A stretch of 64,000 bases of DNA from Calditrichia bacterium. GTDB taxonomy: Bacteria > Calditrichota > Calditrichia > RBG-13-44-9 > J075. The notes below the pieces were generated by a model that did no database searches, was not told the origin of the DNA, and saw only the letters and a program-made list of their open reading frames with translations. A program made the position numbers and the translations under genes. Of the stretch, positions 1 through 9,200 are shown one piece after another (the stretch's first letter is position 1; each line of letters opens with the position of its first letter). Location of the stretch: assembly GCA_028284445.1 (NCBI GenBank), contig JANQRS010000011.1, forward strand, positions 62,001 through 126,000. The letters are read 5' to 3'.

Positions 1-2138
1 CGGCTATCCGGAATGGCAATGTCATCGAGCTTTTGCTGAAAGGCGTTTTTGGTCATGAAATACTTGCCGCGCAGGGGGTTGAGGGCCTCAATCAGGGACT
101 TTTTCAGGCCTTTTTCCTTCAATAGCTGCAACGCTTCATCGGTCAACATATATCCGAATTGATTTGCCAGCAAAGCGTGTAGCTCGCTTTTGCGCCGCCA
201 ACTGCCGGCGTGTTTACCTAGCTCTTCGACGACGGCAGAAGGGAGTCCTGCGGCAGCGACCTTTTCCAGCGTTGCGGCGTCAAGAACGGCTGAAGCAACC
301 ATTTCTTCGTCGTAAATTATACGAATGCGTTCACGAAGCAGACCCCGTGCACCGCCGACCTTATAGTAATTACTTTTCCTGAGCGTGCGATCAGTTCCGC
401 CGGCCTTGCGATACATCTCAACCATCTGATAGAGCGTTTCAGATATCAATGAGGGCGTTCCGGGTGACATACCGACGTCGCTAAGGATCTGATCTCTCAT
501 CTCATCATGATCTTCGAGGAGAATGCCATCTTGCAGAAGCGGTAATTCAATAATTTCACGCAGGTCGGAAGCATCCATGTTTTCAATAGGGACAATCCCG
601 GGCTCCCAGTAATCCGCCAGAATTTCCTTGCTGTGGAGCGGATCAAAATCACTGCGCATGGTGAGAATGATTTTCAGGGTTTCCACAGAAGTGTTATCCA
701 GCAGGTATTTCAGGTGGCTTGCAAACTCTTTTCGCAGGGTCGTATCCTGGCAGCGGCTCTCCAGTTGTTCATATTGATCGATTGCCAGAACATTCTGACC
801 GCTGCTTAATTTTTCCGCAATGCCCGTCTTGGCAGTGTCGAAGGACTCTTCCTGCGCCATCAGGCCAGCTTCGCGGAAACATTGCTCAAGATTTGCCACC
901 GGATTTTCGCCGGGCTCGATAACCGGCAGCAAGTTGCAGCCCTCATTCTTAAACATGGGCAGCAGCCCCGCCTTTATCAGGGAGGTTTTACCGGATGCAG
1001 AGGCACCTTTGAGCACCGCCAATGGATGACCAAACACCTTGTCACGAAGTTTGATGACAAGTTCATCTCGACCATAAAACCGTTCAACGTCTTCCGGTGC
1101 GGATGTATAAGGATTCAGCCCTTTATAAGGATTACGATCAATGCGTTCGGGCAGATTGGCGGGATGATTTGGATTGAGGAATACAAATTCGCCCTTGTCA
1201 TGCTGTTTGGCGAAATCAAAGAGGCTTGGCGTTTGCCGCTGCGCGTCACCCACTTCGATTGAATCGGTTTCAACCCTGGTGCGGATATAGTTATAAAGCT
1301 CGGTTGCAGTAATGATGCCGTCGCTCTGCTTGTCATATTTTAAATCGGCTTTACCGGCAAGGCCTTCGGCAAGGGCAATTGCAAAAGGGGAGTGATTGGG
1401 GTCAGCTTTCGATACCGGCCGGCGCAAGAGCGGGCGGTTGGTGGAGCCAGGGCTGTCATCAGGGTTGATGCTGGCCTCGTCTGCAGCTTCCTGGTCGGAA
1501 CCGGCAGACGTGATGACCTGCCAGGCGTTGTCAGTGGTAAAGCGGTCAAATACCTCTTTATAAAGCCGCTTGGGCATCCGCCTGCCGCCTGCGCGCGTGT
1601 TGCCGGCAATTGACCATTTAAATGCCCCGGAATAGCAGCAATCGAGCAGCACCAGGACATGTTTACAGGTCATTGATTGCAGGATCTCGGCCACTTTGCC
1701 CATGGATAGGTAGTGCTTGTCGTTGCCCGGGTCGGCATCGCGGGGCAGGAGATAGCCTTGTTGAGCCATCCCATCGCTGTCACCGCCGGTATCTGCGACC
1801 CCATGACCGGCGAAATAGAAAATGAAACGAGAATTCTCTTCCTCATTATCTTTTGTATGATCGTTAATCGTCGTCCGTATGTGCTCGAGTGTGCTGAGGA
1901 TGGCCTTTTCATCCGGATCTTCGAGAAACCAAACATTTTCTTTCTTGAATTTTTGGTCTCCAACAAGCACATCGCGGACCATTGCGGCATCGTTGATGGG
2001 ATTATCCAGTGCATCAAGGATCTCGTACTCATTAATGCCGATGATGCAGGCATAACTATTAAAGGGAAGCTCAGTGATCAGCTTGGATCCGCTCATCTGT
2101 TCCTGGACTTGCGGATTGCTTACCAGGTTGGTGGCCAT
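1..2138 (-). CDS. Caspase-like peptidase fused to nSTAND-type NTPase (partial, runs off left edge)
   Basis: The reading frame is open from the ATG at 2138 (GAGGGA ribosome site upstream) to the window edge, about 712 codons. Residues about 25-180 form a peptidase C14 caspase-like domain with the dyad His112 (FAGHG) and Cys168 (LLDCCYSG). At about residue 330-345 it passes into NPYKGLNPY, the usual entry of an nSTAND1 NTPase domain, followed by Walker A GASASGKTS (about 375-385) and a Walker B-like LAIDQYEQLE. A helical or winged part follows. Known family behaviour: STAND NTPases oligomerise on sensing a trigger and release a fused effector, here a protease. The C-terminal sensor (often WD40 or TPR) lies outside the window. 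Architecture call is firm; the immune role is inferred. Confidence 0.85.
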   Translation of the reverse strand, partial: MATNLVSNPQVQEQMSGSKLITELPFNSYACIIGINEYEILDALDNPINDAAMVRDVLVGDQKFKKENVWFLEDPDEKAILSTLEHIRTTINDHTKDNEEENSRFIFYFAGHGVADTGGDSDGMAQQGYLLPRDADPGNDKHYLSMGKVAEILQSMTCKHVLVLLDCCYSGAFKWSIAGNTRAGGRRMPKRLYKEVFDRFTTDNAWQVITSAGSDQEAADEASINPDDSPGSTNRPLLRRPVSKADPNHSPFAIALAEGLAGKADLKYDKQSDGIITATELYNYIRTRVETDSIEVGDAQRQTPSLFDFAKQHDKGEFVFLNPNHPANLPERIDRNPYKGLNPYTSAPEDVERFYGRDELVIKLRDKVFGHPLAVLKGASASGKTSLIKAGLLPMFKNEGCNLLPVIEPGENPVANLEQCFREAGLMAQEESFDTAKTGIAEKLSSGQNVLAIDQYEQLESRCQDTTLRKEFASHLKYLLDNTSVETLKIILTMRSDFDPLHSKEILADYWEPGIVPIENMDASDLREIIELPLLQDGILLEDHDEMRDQILSDVGMSPGTPSLISETLYQMVEMYRKAGGTDRTLRKSNYYKVGGARGLLRERIRIIYDEEMVASAVLDAATLEKVAAAGLPSAVVEELGKHAGSWRRKSELHALLANQFGYMLTDEALQLLKEKGLKKSLIEALNPLRGKYFMTKNAFQQKLDDIAIPDS

Positions 2139-2162
2139 GGTGTGTCCCTCACGTCATGGTTG

Positions 2163-2193
2163 TAAAAGCGGCGGTCCCGCAGAAGCGGGACCG
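2163..2193 (-). terminator. Hairpin terminator between the two caspase genes
   Basis: A perfect 9-bp stem (CGGTCCCGC at 2172-2180 with GCGGGACCG at 2185-2193, AGAA loop) is followed on the - strand by CTTTTAC. It lies just after the stop of the caspase-hydrolase gene, so it probably ends that transcript, at least in part, before the next caspase gene. Confidence 0.6.
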
Positions 2194-2233
2194 TCACGAT
2201 GCTACGCCCCTCACCCGAAGCGTCGCAGAACGT

Positions 2234-5200
2234 TTACCATTTGATGGACTGCAGGGCTTTTAGTCCCGCAGTAGAATTGAAGTAGTTTAAGTGGTGACAT
2301 TCAAGGTCATGTTTCGCCGGCTTTGGTTTCCGGGGCGCAGGCACATCCTTAATGCTGTCCAGGCTAACGGCAATATCATGCTCTTTAGTGCCGAAAAGGG
2401 CATTGGTTGCATTGCTGCGGCCAACCTTGTTAATGAGTTTGCCTACGGCGCCATCAGGATCATCAAATTGGCTGATATTGCCTGCCAGAATAGTGTAGGG
2501 AACCTCGGGGTCGTTTGCCGTTTCGAGCGTGCGCATGAAGTTTGAAGATGGGTTCATCTGCTCGAGTGTGTGAGTGATTTTCGATGAGCGAAACAGCAGT
2601 GATAGAATGAAACCACCTGCCGGCGCGAATATTGGAAAGGTGCTCATTGCCAGGGTGGTCAGCCCCTTGAAAATCTTGCGGGCAGTATCGATCTTACCAA
2701 ATGGTGAACCGCCATTTGGTGTTCCGCACATCACCAGGTGGTCGACAAATTTATTGCCACCTTCTTTTTCGATGAACCAGCGCGATACCAGGCCGCCCAT
2801 GGAATGTGCAATGATGGTGAGACGCTTGTTGTCGCTTTCACTCAATCCAGCCATTTTAAGCAGGCGCTTTAGCTCCAGGGCACTGTCTTCGATAGGCCGA
2901 TTGAGGTTCTCGTAGTCGTAGGTGAGAACAAGATCAAAATTACCTTTAACCGGCTTTGCGCCGGCAGCAACGCCTTCGGCAATGACTCCGGTGTCCCCAA
3001 TAATCCCATGTATCAACAGCAGGATATTCCTGGCCTTCTTTACTTTTGCTGCAACATCGCGGTTGTTACGAGTGGCCTTTGTTTTGCCATTTTTGCGCTT
3101 ATAATCCACCCAGGAAAGCTTGTCAACATTGTCGCTGTCCAGATAGGCCTTCATGAAATAAAGCTTCAAGGCTTTACCAAGGCTGCGGGTCTTGTCCTTA
3201 ATGGGAGGGATGTGATTGATGCTGACACGGGTGTTGCCTTTATCATCCTTCGAAAAGTCTCCGCCGATAAGCGCGTTTTCACCATCAAAGATAATCGGCA
3301 GAAGGATTTCGTTTTCTTTGAGATTCGATTTGATATCGATTTCAATCGGATGTTTGGCAAGCTGCTCGTTAAGGTCGCCGTCGCTTTCGATATTGTGTAG
3401 TTCCAGCATGTTGCCCTGGTTTGGCGTGGTAGCGCGCGTGCCTTTTTTGAATTTGGGCAACTCCATACCGTTCTTCTGAAGGAAACGCAGCATTCCGGGC
3501 GAGCCGGTCAGGCTGCGAGTGCCGGGCTTGGCGGCGGACATACCGGCGTTAGCCTTAATCGCCTTGTTCGCCTTGATGGTGATTGCATTATCCGCGAGTT
3601 GCAGATCGTCGGAAGCGCTGATCTTGTCCGGGGCTTTCACGAGGTTTACCGTAATGGTCTTTGTGAACCATTCAGCCGTGTGCTTTTTGTCTTCCGGGGC
3701 TTGACGTCCGCCGGCTTTGGTTTTTTTGCCGACAAGCTGCAACTCTTTTTGCTCGAAGAACCATTTGTCGAGCCGCTCGGTGCTGACAATCAATTTGTAG
3801 GTGTCGGTGTTCTGGTCATCATTGTTCGATAGCCAGATTTTCCAGGGGGCGCTATCTTTGAAGATTTTTGCCGTCTTGCCATTGGCGGGATATTTCTGGT
3901 TGATGATCTCAGAGATCCCGAATCCGAAGGTGTGGTCCGAGTCGCTCGGATGATTGATGCCGCCACAATGCAGCAATAAGAAGTGTAGTTCCTGGTGACT
4001 GTTGTTGGTCACTTCAAAATCTATTGCGATGCTTTTGCCTTTGTAATCGAGTGTTACTTCCGCATCACCCTCAATGTTTATGTCTTTTCCATCGCTTTGG
4101 CCAACGATTGCAAAATCTACTGAACCAATATCCATCTGCGTGTGGGGATTTTCCAGCGCCACAATACGTTCCCAATGAAGAGCCGCATGCAAGACGTTCA
4201 GAATCGTCTTTGCCCTGTTTGACTTAAAATTGCCTTGCCTGTCAACAAGGGTCGCCTCTGTAAGGATGAAATCGTTTTCCAAATCCCGGAGTTGGAATTT
4301 CCTGTTTTGCTCATCGCCAAAGATGCCATATTTGCAGCCGGTAGGTGTATCAACAAAAATGGCGTTAACAGGTACAAACTTGATTAGGTCATCCTCAGTT
4401 GGTTCCGATGGCATCGTGCTGGCAGCTTCGATAGCATTTTTTGCTGCCTCGGGGCCTTCGAAATAGACCGGTGTCGGTGCGACAGGCATACTGGTGATTT
4501 CTGCCAGGTAGAATGGTTTCTCGTGTCCGAGAGTGAAGCCGTCATCCAGTTCCAGCGGGCTTTTGACGGAACCGATTGCGCTGGTGCGGGCGGTGCCGAT
4601 TGGCTTTTTACCGCCGGGCTCAAATAGTTGCACCTGGACTTGCTTGTCAGGATCGTTTGGCAAACCATAGGCTGACCCACATTGCAAAACCCACTTCTGC
4701 GTGTTGCCCTTGTCAAAATCGACAATGATTCGCGTGCTGCCGGTAGCTTCTCCGCCGAGAAACCCGCTGTTGCCATTAAAATTGCCGTAGGTTTCAAACT
4801 GCGGCGTTTGGTCTTCAACGTCGGATGCCAGCACTGCGGCACGACAGCGTTCAAAAAGCTGTTTGTATGAGAGCCTTTTTGCGCGGTTTTCGAGCGTGCT
4901 CATCAAGGCCAGGCTAAAGATACCGCCATCCCAATCTTCCTTAGCGGTCTGCTTATTATTGCAGGCTGCGATGAGAATGTGCGGTGCTGTCGGAATGATC
5001 GGTGGGCGCTTCTTTCCTGCTTCGACTTTTTTGCCTTTTAGCTGTTTCTTGTAAAATCCGTCGAGATAAGTTTCCAGCGGGCGGGGTTCTTTGTTGCCCC
5101 TGGTGAAGCGTGCCTTTAAGCCCTTGAAGTCATCCACGCTTCGAGTAGCGGAACCGGAGTGACAACTATCAAGAATCACTGCGATGTGCGGGGCTTTGCT

Positions 5201-5614
5201 TTTACGCTTGCCCTTTTCATTGAGGGTGGCCACTTCATGCAGCAGGACAGCCAGCTCTTTGTCAGCCAGGTCGAACTTCTTCTTTTGGCGGGAGTCGAAA
5301 CAGACCAAACCTTCATCCATACCGTCCGGGAACCATGGCAGAAATTCTTTTGCTGCGAAACTCTGTGCCCCGTGCCCGCTAAAATGAAACACGGCGACAT
5401 CGTCACTACCGGCACGACGCAGATACTCCCTGAATAATTTGATGATGTGGTCGCGGGTCGCATCTTCATCCAGAACCAGCTGTGGAGAAACCAGATTACT
5501 GCCAAAGGTGTCTTTTAAATATTGATCGAAGTTGGTTGCGTCAGTGACGCAGCCGTCTAAAGGTGAGTCATCATATTCATTAATGCCCACGGTCAGTGAA
5601 TATACCTTACCCAT
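2234..5614 (-). CDS. Caspase-like peptidase fused to C-terminal alpha/beta-hydrolase (1126 aa)
   Basis: Residues 1-290 are a C14 caspase-like domain with His81 (HFSGHG) and Cys151 (LDSCHSG). Residues about 290-870 are beta-rich, without a recognised family. Residues about 890-1126 are a PGAP1/lipase-like alpha/beta-hydrolase: oxyanion-type LLLIHGIIGDTG, nucleophile Ser938 in AHSMGG, the CGTPNGGSP segment typical of lipases, and a His near the end (CHHLNYF). No signal peptide, so probably cytoplasmic. GAGGGG precedes the ATG by 6 nt. A protease and an esterase on one chain suggest a suicide effector, with the caspase perhaps processing itself or its neighbour; that is inference. It is encoded between a small beta-rich gene and a caspase-STAND gene, all on the same strand. 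Confidence 0.85.
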   Translation of the reverse strand: MGKVYSLTVGINEYDDSPLDGCVTDATNFDQYLKDTFGSNLVSPQLVLDEDATRDHIIKLFREYLRRAGSDDVAVFHFSGHGAQSFAAKEFLPWFPDGMDEGLVCFDSRQKKKFDLADKELAVLLHEVATLNEKGKRKSKAPHIAVILDSCHSGSATRSVDDFKGLKARFTRGNKEPRPLETYLDGFYKKQLKGKKVEAGKKRPPIIPTAPHILIAACNNKQTAKEDWDGGIFSLALMSTLENRAKRLSYKQLFERCRAAVLASDVEDQTPQFETYGNFNGNSGFLGGEATGSTRIIVDFDKGNTQKWVLQCGSAYGLPNDPDKQVQVQLFEPGGKKPIGTARTSAIGSVKSPLELDDGFTLGHEKPFYLAEITSMPVAPTPVYFEGPEAAKNAIEAASTMPSEPTEDDLIKFVPVNAIFVDTPTGCKYGIFGDEQNRKFQLRDLENDFILTEATLVDRQGNFKSNRAKTILNVLHAALHWERIVALENPHTQMDIGSVDFAIVGQSDGKDINIEGDAEVTLDYKGKSIAIDFEVTNNSHQELHFLLLHCGGINHPSDSDHTFGFGISEIINQKYPANGKTAKIFKDSAPWKIWLSNNDDQNTDTYKLIVSTERLDKWFFEQKELQLVGKKTKAGGRQAPEDKKHTAEWFTKTITVNLVKAPDKISASDDLQLADNAITIKANKAIKANAGMSAAKPGTRSLTGSPGMLRFLQKNGMELPKFKKGTRATTPNQGNMLELHNIESDGDLNEQLAKHPIEIDIKSNLKENEILLPIIFDGENALIGGDFSKDDKGNTRVSINHIPPIKDKTRSLGKALKLYFMKAYLDSDNVDKLSWVDYKRKNGKTKATRNNRDVAAKVKKARNILLLIHGIIGDTGVIAEGVAAGAKPVKGNFDLVLTYDYENLNRPIEDSALELKRLLKMAGLSESDNKRLTIIAHSMGGLVSRWFIEKEGGNKFVDHLVMCGTPNGGSPFGKIDTARKIFKGLTTLAMSTFPIFAPAGGFILSLLFRSSKITHTLEQMNPSSNFMRTLETANDPEVPYTILAGNISQFDDPDGAVGKLINKVGRSNATNALFGTKEHDIAVSLDSIKDVPAPRKPKPAKHDLECHHLNYFNSTAGLKALQSIKW

Positions 5615-5707
5615 TTTATTCCCCTCAATGCTCGCAAAAGCGATAATGGTAGCTGGCCTCTTTTTACACGAAAGAGCACCAGAGTGAAGTGATAAAGCGG
5701 ATTGTGC

Positions 5708-5983
5708 TTAAGTCTCATCCTTGTGATTGCGATCGTTCTTCAGAACTCGCCAATCCTGGTCTTTGGTCGTGCCGACCTTGGTGCTGAGAACTTTGTTTGG
5801 CTTCAATGATTTGAAGGCAACCCACACCTGACCATCTTTGGTCGGAAATCGGACAGCGTTTCCCGGTCCAATGTCCTGCACGTGTGTGTCGACTTTCTTG
5901 GACGAGCGCTTGTAAATGCTGACTGCATGCTTCTCGCTCAGATTCCAGACGCGGATACTTCCTTTGCTTTTTGATCTAGCCAT
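5708..5983 (-). CDS. Small beta-rich protein, possibly VHL-beta-like (91 aa)
   Basis: Start set at 5983 because GGAGGAAG sits just before that ATG; an upstream in-frame ATG at 5995 overlaps the ribosome site. The protein is Lys-rich at the N-terminus. It then has alternating hydrophobic strands: RVWNLSEKHAVSIY, then IGPGNAVRF, then GQVWVAF. The order resembles the VHL beta-domain pattern (N-R/L-S, IYW, LxPG, W near the end), but by eye only. Being first in the - strand caspase group, it could be an adaptor, substrate or regulator of the caspase proteins. The gene is convincing; the function is not. Confidence 0.6.
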   Translation of the reverse strand: MARSKSKGSIRVWNLSEKHAVSIYKRSSKKVDTHVQDIGPGNAVRFPTKDGQVWVAFKSLKPNKVLSTKVGTTKDQDWRVLKNDRNHKDET

Positions 5984-6217
5984 TTCTTCCTCCATTTTTG
6001 ATTGTTATGCAGTTAGAAAATTAACGGTCTACGAGGATTAATCAAAATTGACACCCTGCAGTTCTTACTGGTTTTCGTGATACTTCAGCAGTCGTGTATG
6101 TGCAATACAATTCAATTCCGGAAAAGTTGGTAGAGAATATAACGGTGCATCGCGACACGTTGGAACTTCTCTGTGTTTTCTTTATATTGGCCTGACCAGA
6201 TTCCAAGGATTGAGATC
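5984..6217. other. Divergent intergenic region
   Basis: About 230 bases between the leftward small caspase-locus gene and the rightward hybrid kinase. It must hold both promoters. No clear consensus -35/-10 pair or operator palindrome stands out to the eye. Confidence 0.4.
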
Positions 6218-9200
6218 ATGTTTACAGGACTGAAAACCAGAACAATCGTCGCTGTACTAAGCTTCTTTTTACCTGTGTTTGCCCAGCAATCGGGCAGTTT
6301 CTTTAAATCTTCAAGTGAACTGAAATTTGACCGGATCGACGCCCGGCATGGATTGTCGCAAAGTGCGGTTGATTGCATTTATCAGGATCGCCTGGGGTTT
6401 ATGTGGTTCGGCACCCGCGATGGCTTGAATCGCTACGACGGATATTCATTTGATGTTTACAAACCGGACATCGAAGACACGGCCACTATCAGCGATAACT
6501 GGATTAAGGTGATCTATGAAAGTCCATCCGACCCTGAGTATTTGTGGGTGGGCACGCAAAGCGGCGGCCTGAACCGATTTCATTTCAGGAGCGAGACTTT
6601 CTATGAATATCGTCATGATCCGCAAGATCCATCCAGCTTGAGCAGCGATAACATAGGTGCGATTGTTGAGGATGCCCAGGGACGAATGTGGGTTGGCACC
6701 TGGGGCGGCGGTGTTCACATTTTTGATCGCGATACCGGCAAGTTCCAACGCTTTCGTCATGATCCGCAAGATCCATCCAGCTTATCGGATGACAAGGTGC
6801 GGACGATGCTTGCCGGCCGCTACGGGGATCTTTGGGTTGCCACCAAAGGCGGTTTAAATCGTGCTACCGCTACGCCCGGCCAGTTTGAGCGACATCAACA
6901 CGATCCTAAGGACAATTCGAGCCTGAGCCGTAACTGGATTTTGACTTTGTATGAAGATAGTCGCGGAAATCTTTGGGTCGGCACCAATGGCGGCGGATTA
7001 AACCGCTTTAATCGTGAGACAAGATCATTTACGCGTATTCAGAAAAATAGCCGCGGTGCTGCCCGGCTAAGCGATGATGCGGTTCAGGCAATTCTTGAAG
7101 ACGAGCGCGGGAATCTCTGGATCGGCACGCGCGAAGGCGGATTAACGGTTTTGACCGCGGATGGTCCGAGCTGGAAGAGCACCCTCCATCTCCATGACAC
7201 CTATCGGCTCAGCAGCTTGAGCGTCGACAATGTGTATTCCCTGTTCAAAGACCGCTCAGGCGCGATTTGGGCCGGCACCAATGGCGGCGGCATCAATCGA
7301 TTAAATCAGCGTGCCCGGCTGTTTGGGCATGTGCGCACGGAACCCCATCGCGAAAACAGCCTGATCGACAATTACATTTCCGTGCTTTTTGAAGACAGCA
7401 AAGGGATGCTCTGGATTGGCACCAGCGACGGGCTCGATCGTTTTGATCCGGCAAGCGGATATTTTCAGCATTATCAACACAGACCGGGCGATCGCAGCAG
7501 CTTGGCCGACAATTCCGTTTGGTCGATTCGAGAAGACGCGGCCGGCAAAATTTGGGTGGGCACGCGCGACGGCGGTTTGAGCGTGCTTGACCCGGCACGC
7601 GAGCGTTTTATGAGGCACTACAAGAGTGATCCATCCGACGATGCCTCCTTATCCAACAACTGGGTGACTGCACTGTACTTTGACCTCTCGGACAAAGGCC
7701 GATTCCTGTGGGTCGGCACCTGGGGCGGTGGGTTGAATCGTCTGGACACTGAAACTGGTGTCTTTCGGCGATATCAACACGATTCCGCAGACGCCGGCAG
7801 CATCAGCGATAATTCGCTGGAGATAATTCACGGCGATCAGCATCAACCGGGCATCCTCTGGATCGGCACCAAGAACGGGTTTAATCGACTTGATACAAAG
7901 AGCGGAGAATTTCAACGCTTTTTATCAGATCCAGCAGATCGCAGCACGCTCAGCAACAATCTGGTGACTTCTGTCTACCAGGACCGTAGTGATCCGGATC
8001 GTTTGTGGGTAGGCACCGATGACGGCTTGAATATCTTCAGCAAAAGCAGCGGTCAATTTCAGCATTTGCGTGAAAGTGATGGCCTGGTGAACAACGTCAT
8101 CTATGGGATTTGTGGAGATCGCAGTGGGCATTTGTGGCTCAGCACCAACCAAGGCTTGTCGCGGTATTCAGTTGCTACGGGCACCTTTCGAAATTTCGAT
8201 GTTCGTGACGGCCTGCAGAGCAACGAATTCAACAGCCATGCGGTCTACGAAAGCCGGCATGGCACACTTTACTTCGGTGGAGTGAATGGTTTTAATATGT
8301 TTCATCCCGACAGCATTGTCAGCAATTCCTACGTGCCGGAAACCATCATCAGCCATCTGGAGATTTTTAACGCAACGCCCGATAAGAGCCATTGGCGAAA
8401 CTATGCCGGCATCGCCGCTGCGGATGAAATCAACATCGATTATCTGGATAATATCCTCATTTTTCAATTTGCAGCCCTGAGTTTCAAGAATCCGGAGCGG
8501 AATGCCTACGCTTACAAGCTGGATGGCTTTAACGAAAATTGGATCGACATGGGCAGTCGCCGCGAAGCGACATTTACCAATTTAGATCCCGGCAGCTATG
8601 CCCTGCTGGTGAGAGGGGCAAATAATGACGGCGTCTGGAACAAACAGGCCACTGATTTGCGGATCAACGTGGCGCCACCCTGGTGGCAAACCTGGTGGGC
8701 GTATATGCTCTATGCACTGGTGCTTCTTGCCGCCATCATGGCAATTGTTTTTGGTTACGCCCGCTATCGAACGCGGGAACAGCAGAAAACCCTGGCGCTG
8801 CAGGAACAAAAGTTGGCGCAAGAGCGGGAAGTGTCTGAGCGTTTGCGCCAGGTGGATCGCCTGAAAGATGAATTTCTGGCAAATACTTCCCACGAGCTTC
8901 GTACGCCGCTTAATGGCATTATTGGGATTACCGAATCCATAATTGATGGCGCCACCGGCGATGTCGGTGACAAGACCCGCGAGAATTTGCAGATGGTATC
9001 GGCTTCCGGCAGGCGACTGGCGCATTTGGTCAACGACATTCTCGATTTCTCTCGACTGAAGAGTCACGATCTAACACTGAATCGCAAGCCGATAGATGTT
9101 CGGGTGCTGGCGGAGCTGGTCATCAAGCTCAGTCAATTGTTGCTGCAGGGAAAACCTCTCAAACTTGATAATCAGTTGCCAGAGGACTTCCCGGCGGTGA

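Noticed and set aside
1115..2165. Several + and - strand ORFs of 70-150 codons over the first caspase gene
   Set aside because: The single frame open from 2138 to the left edge encodes convincing caspase and STAND motifs; the others are shadows.
2291..5505. Overlapping ORFs opposite or within the 1126-residue caspase-hydrolase gene
   Set aside because: None has a recognisable domain, and the long frame carries both catalytic sets.
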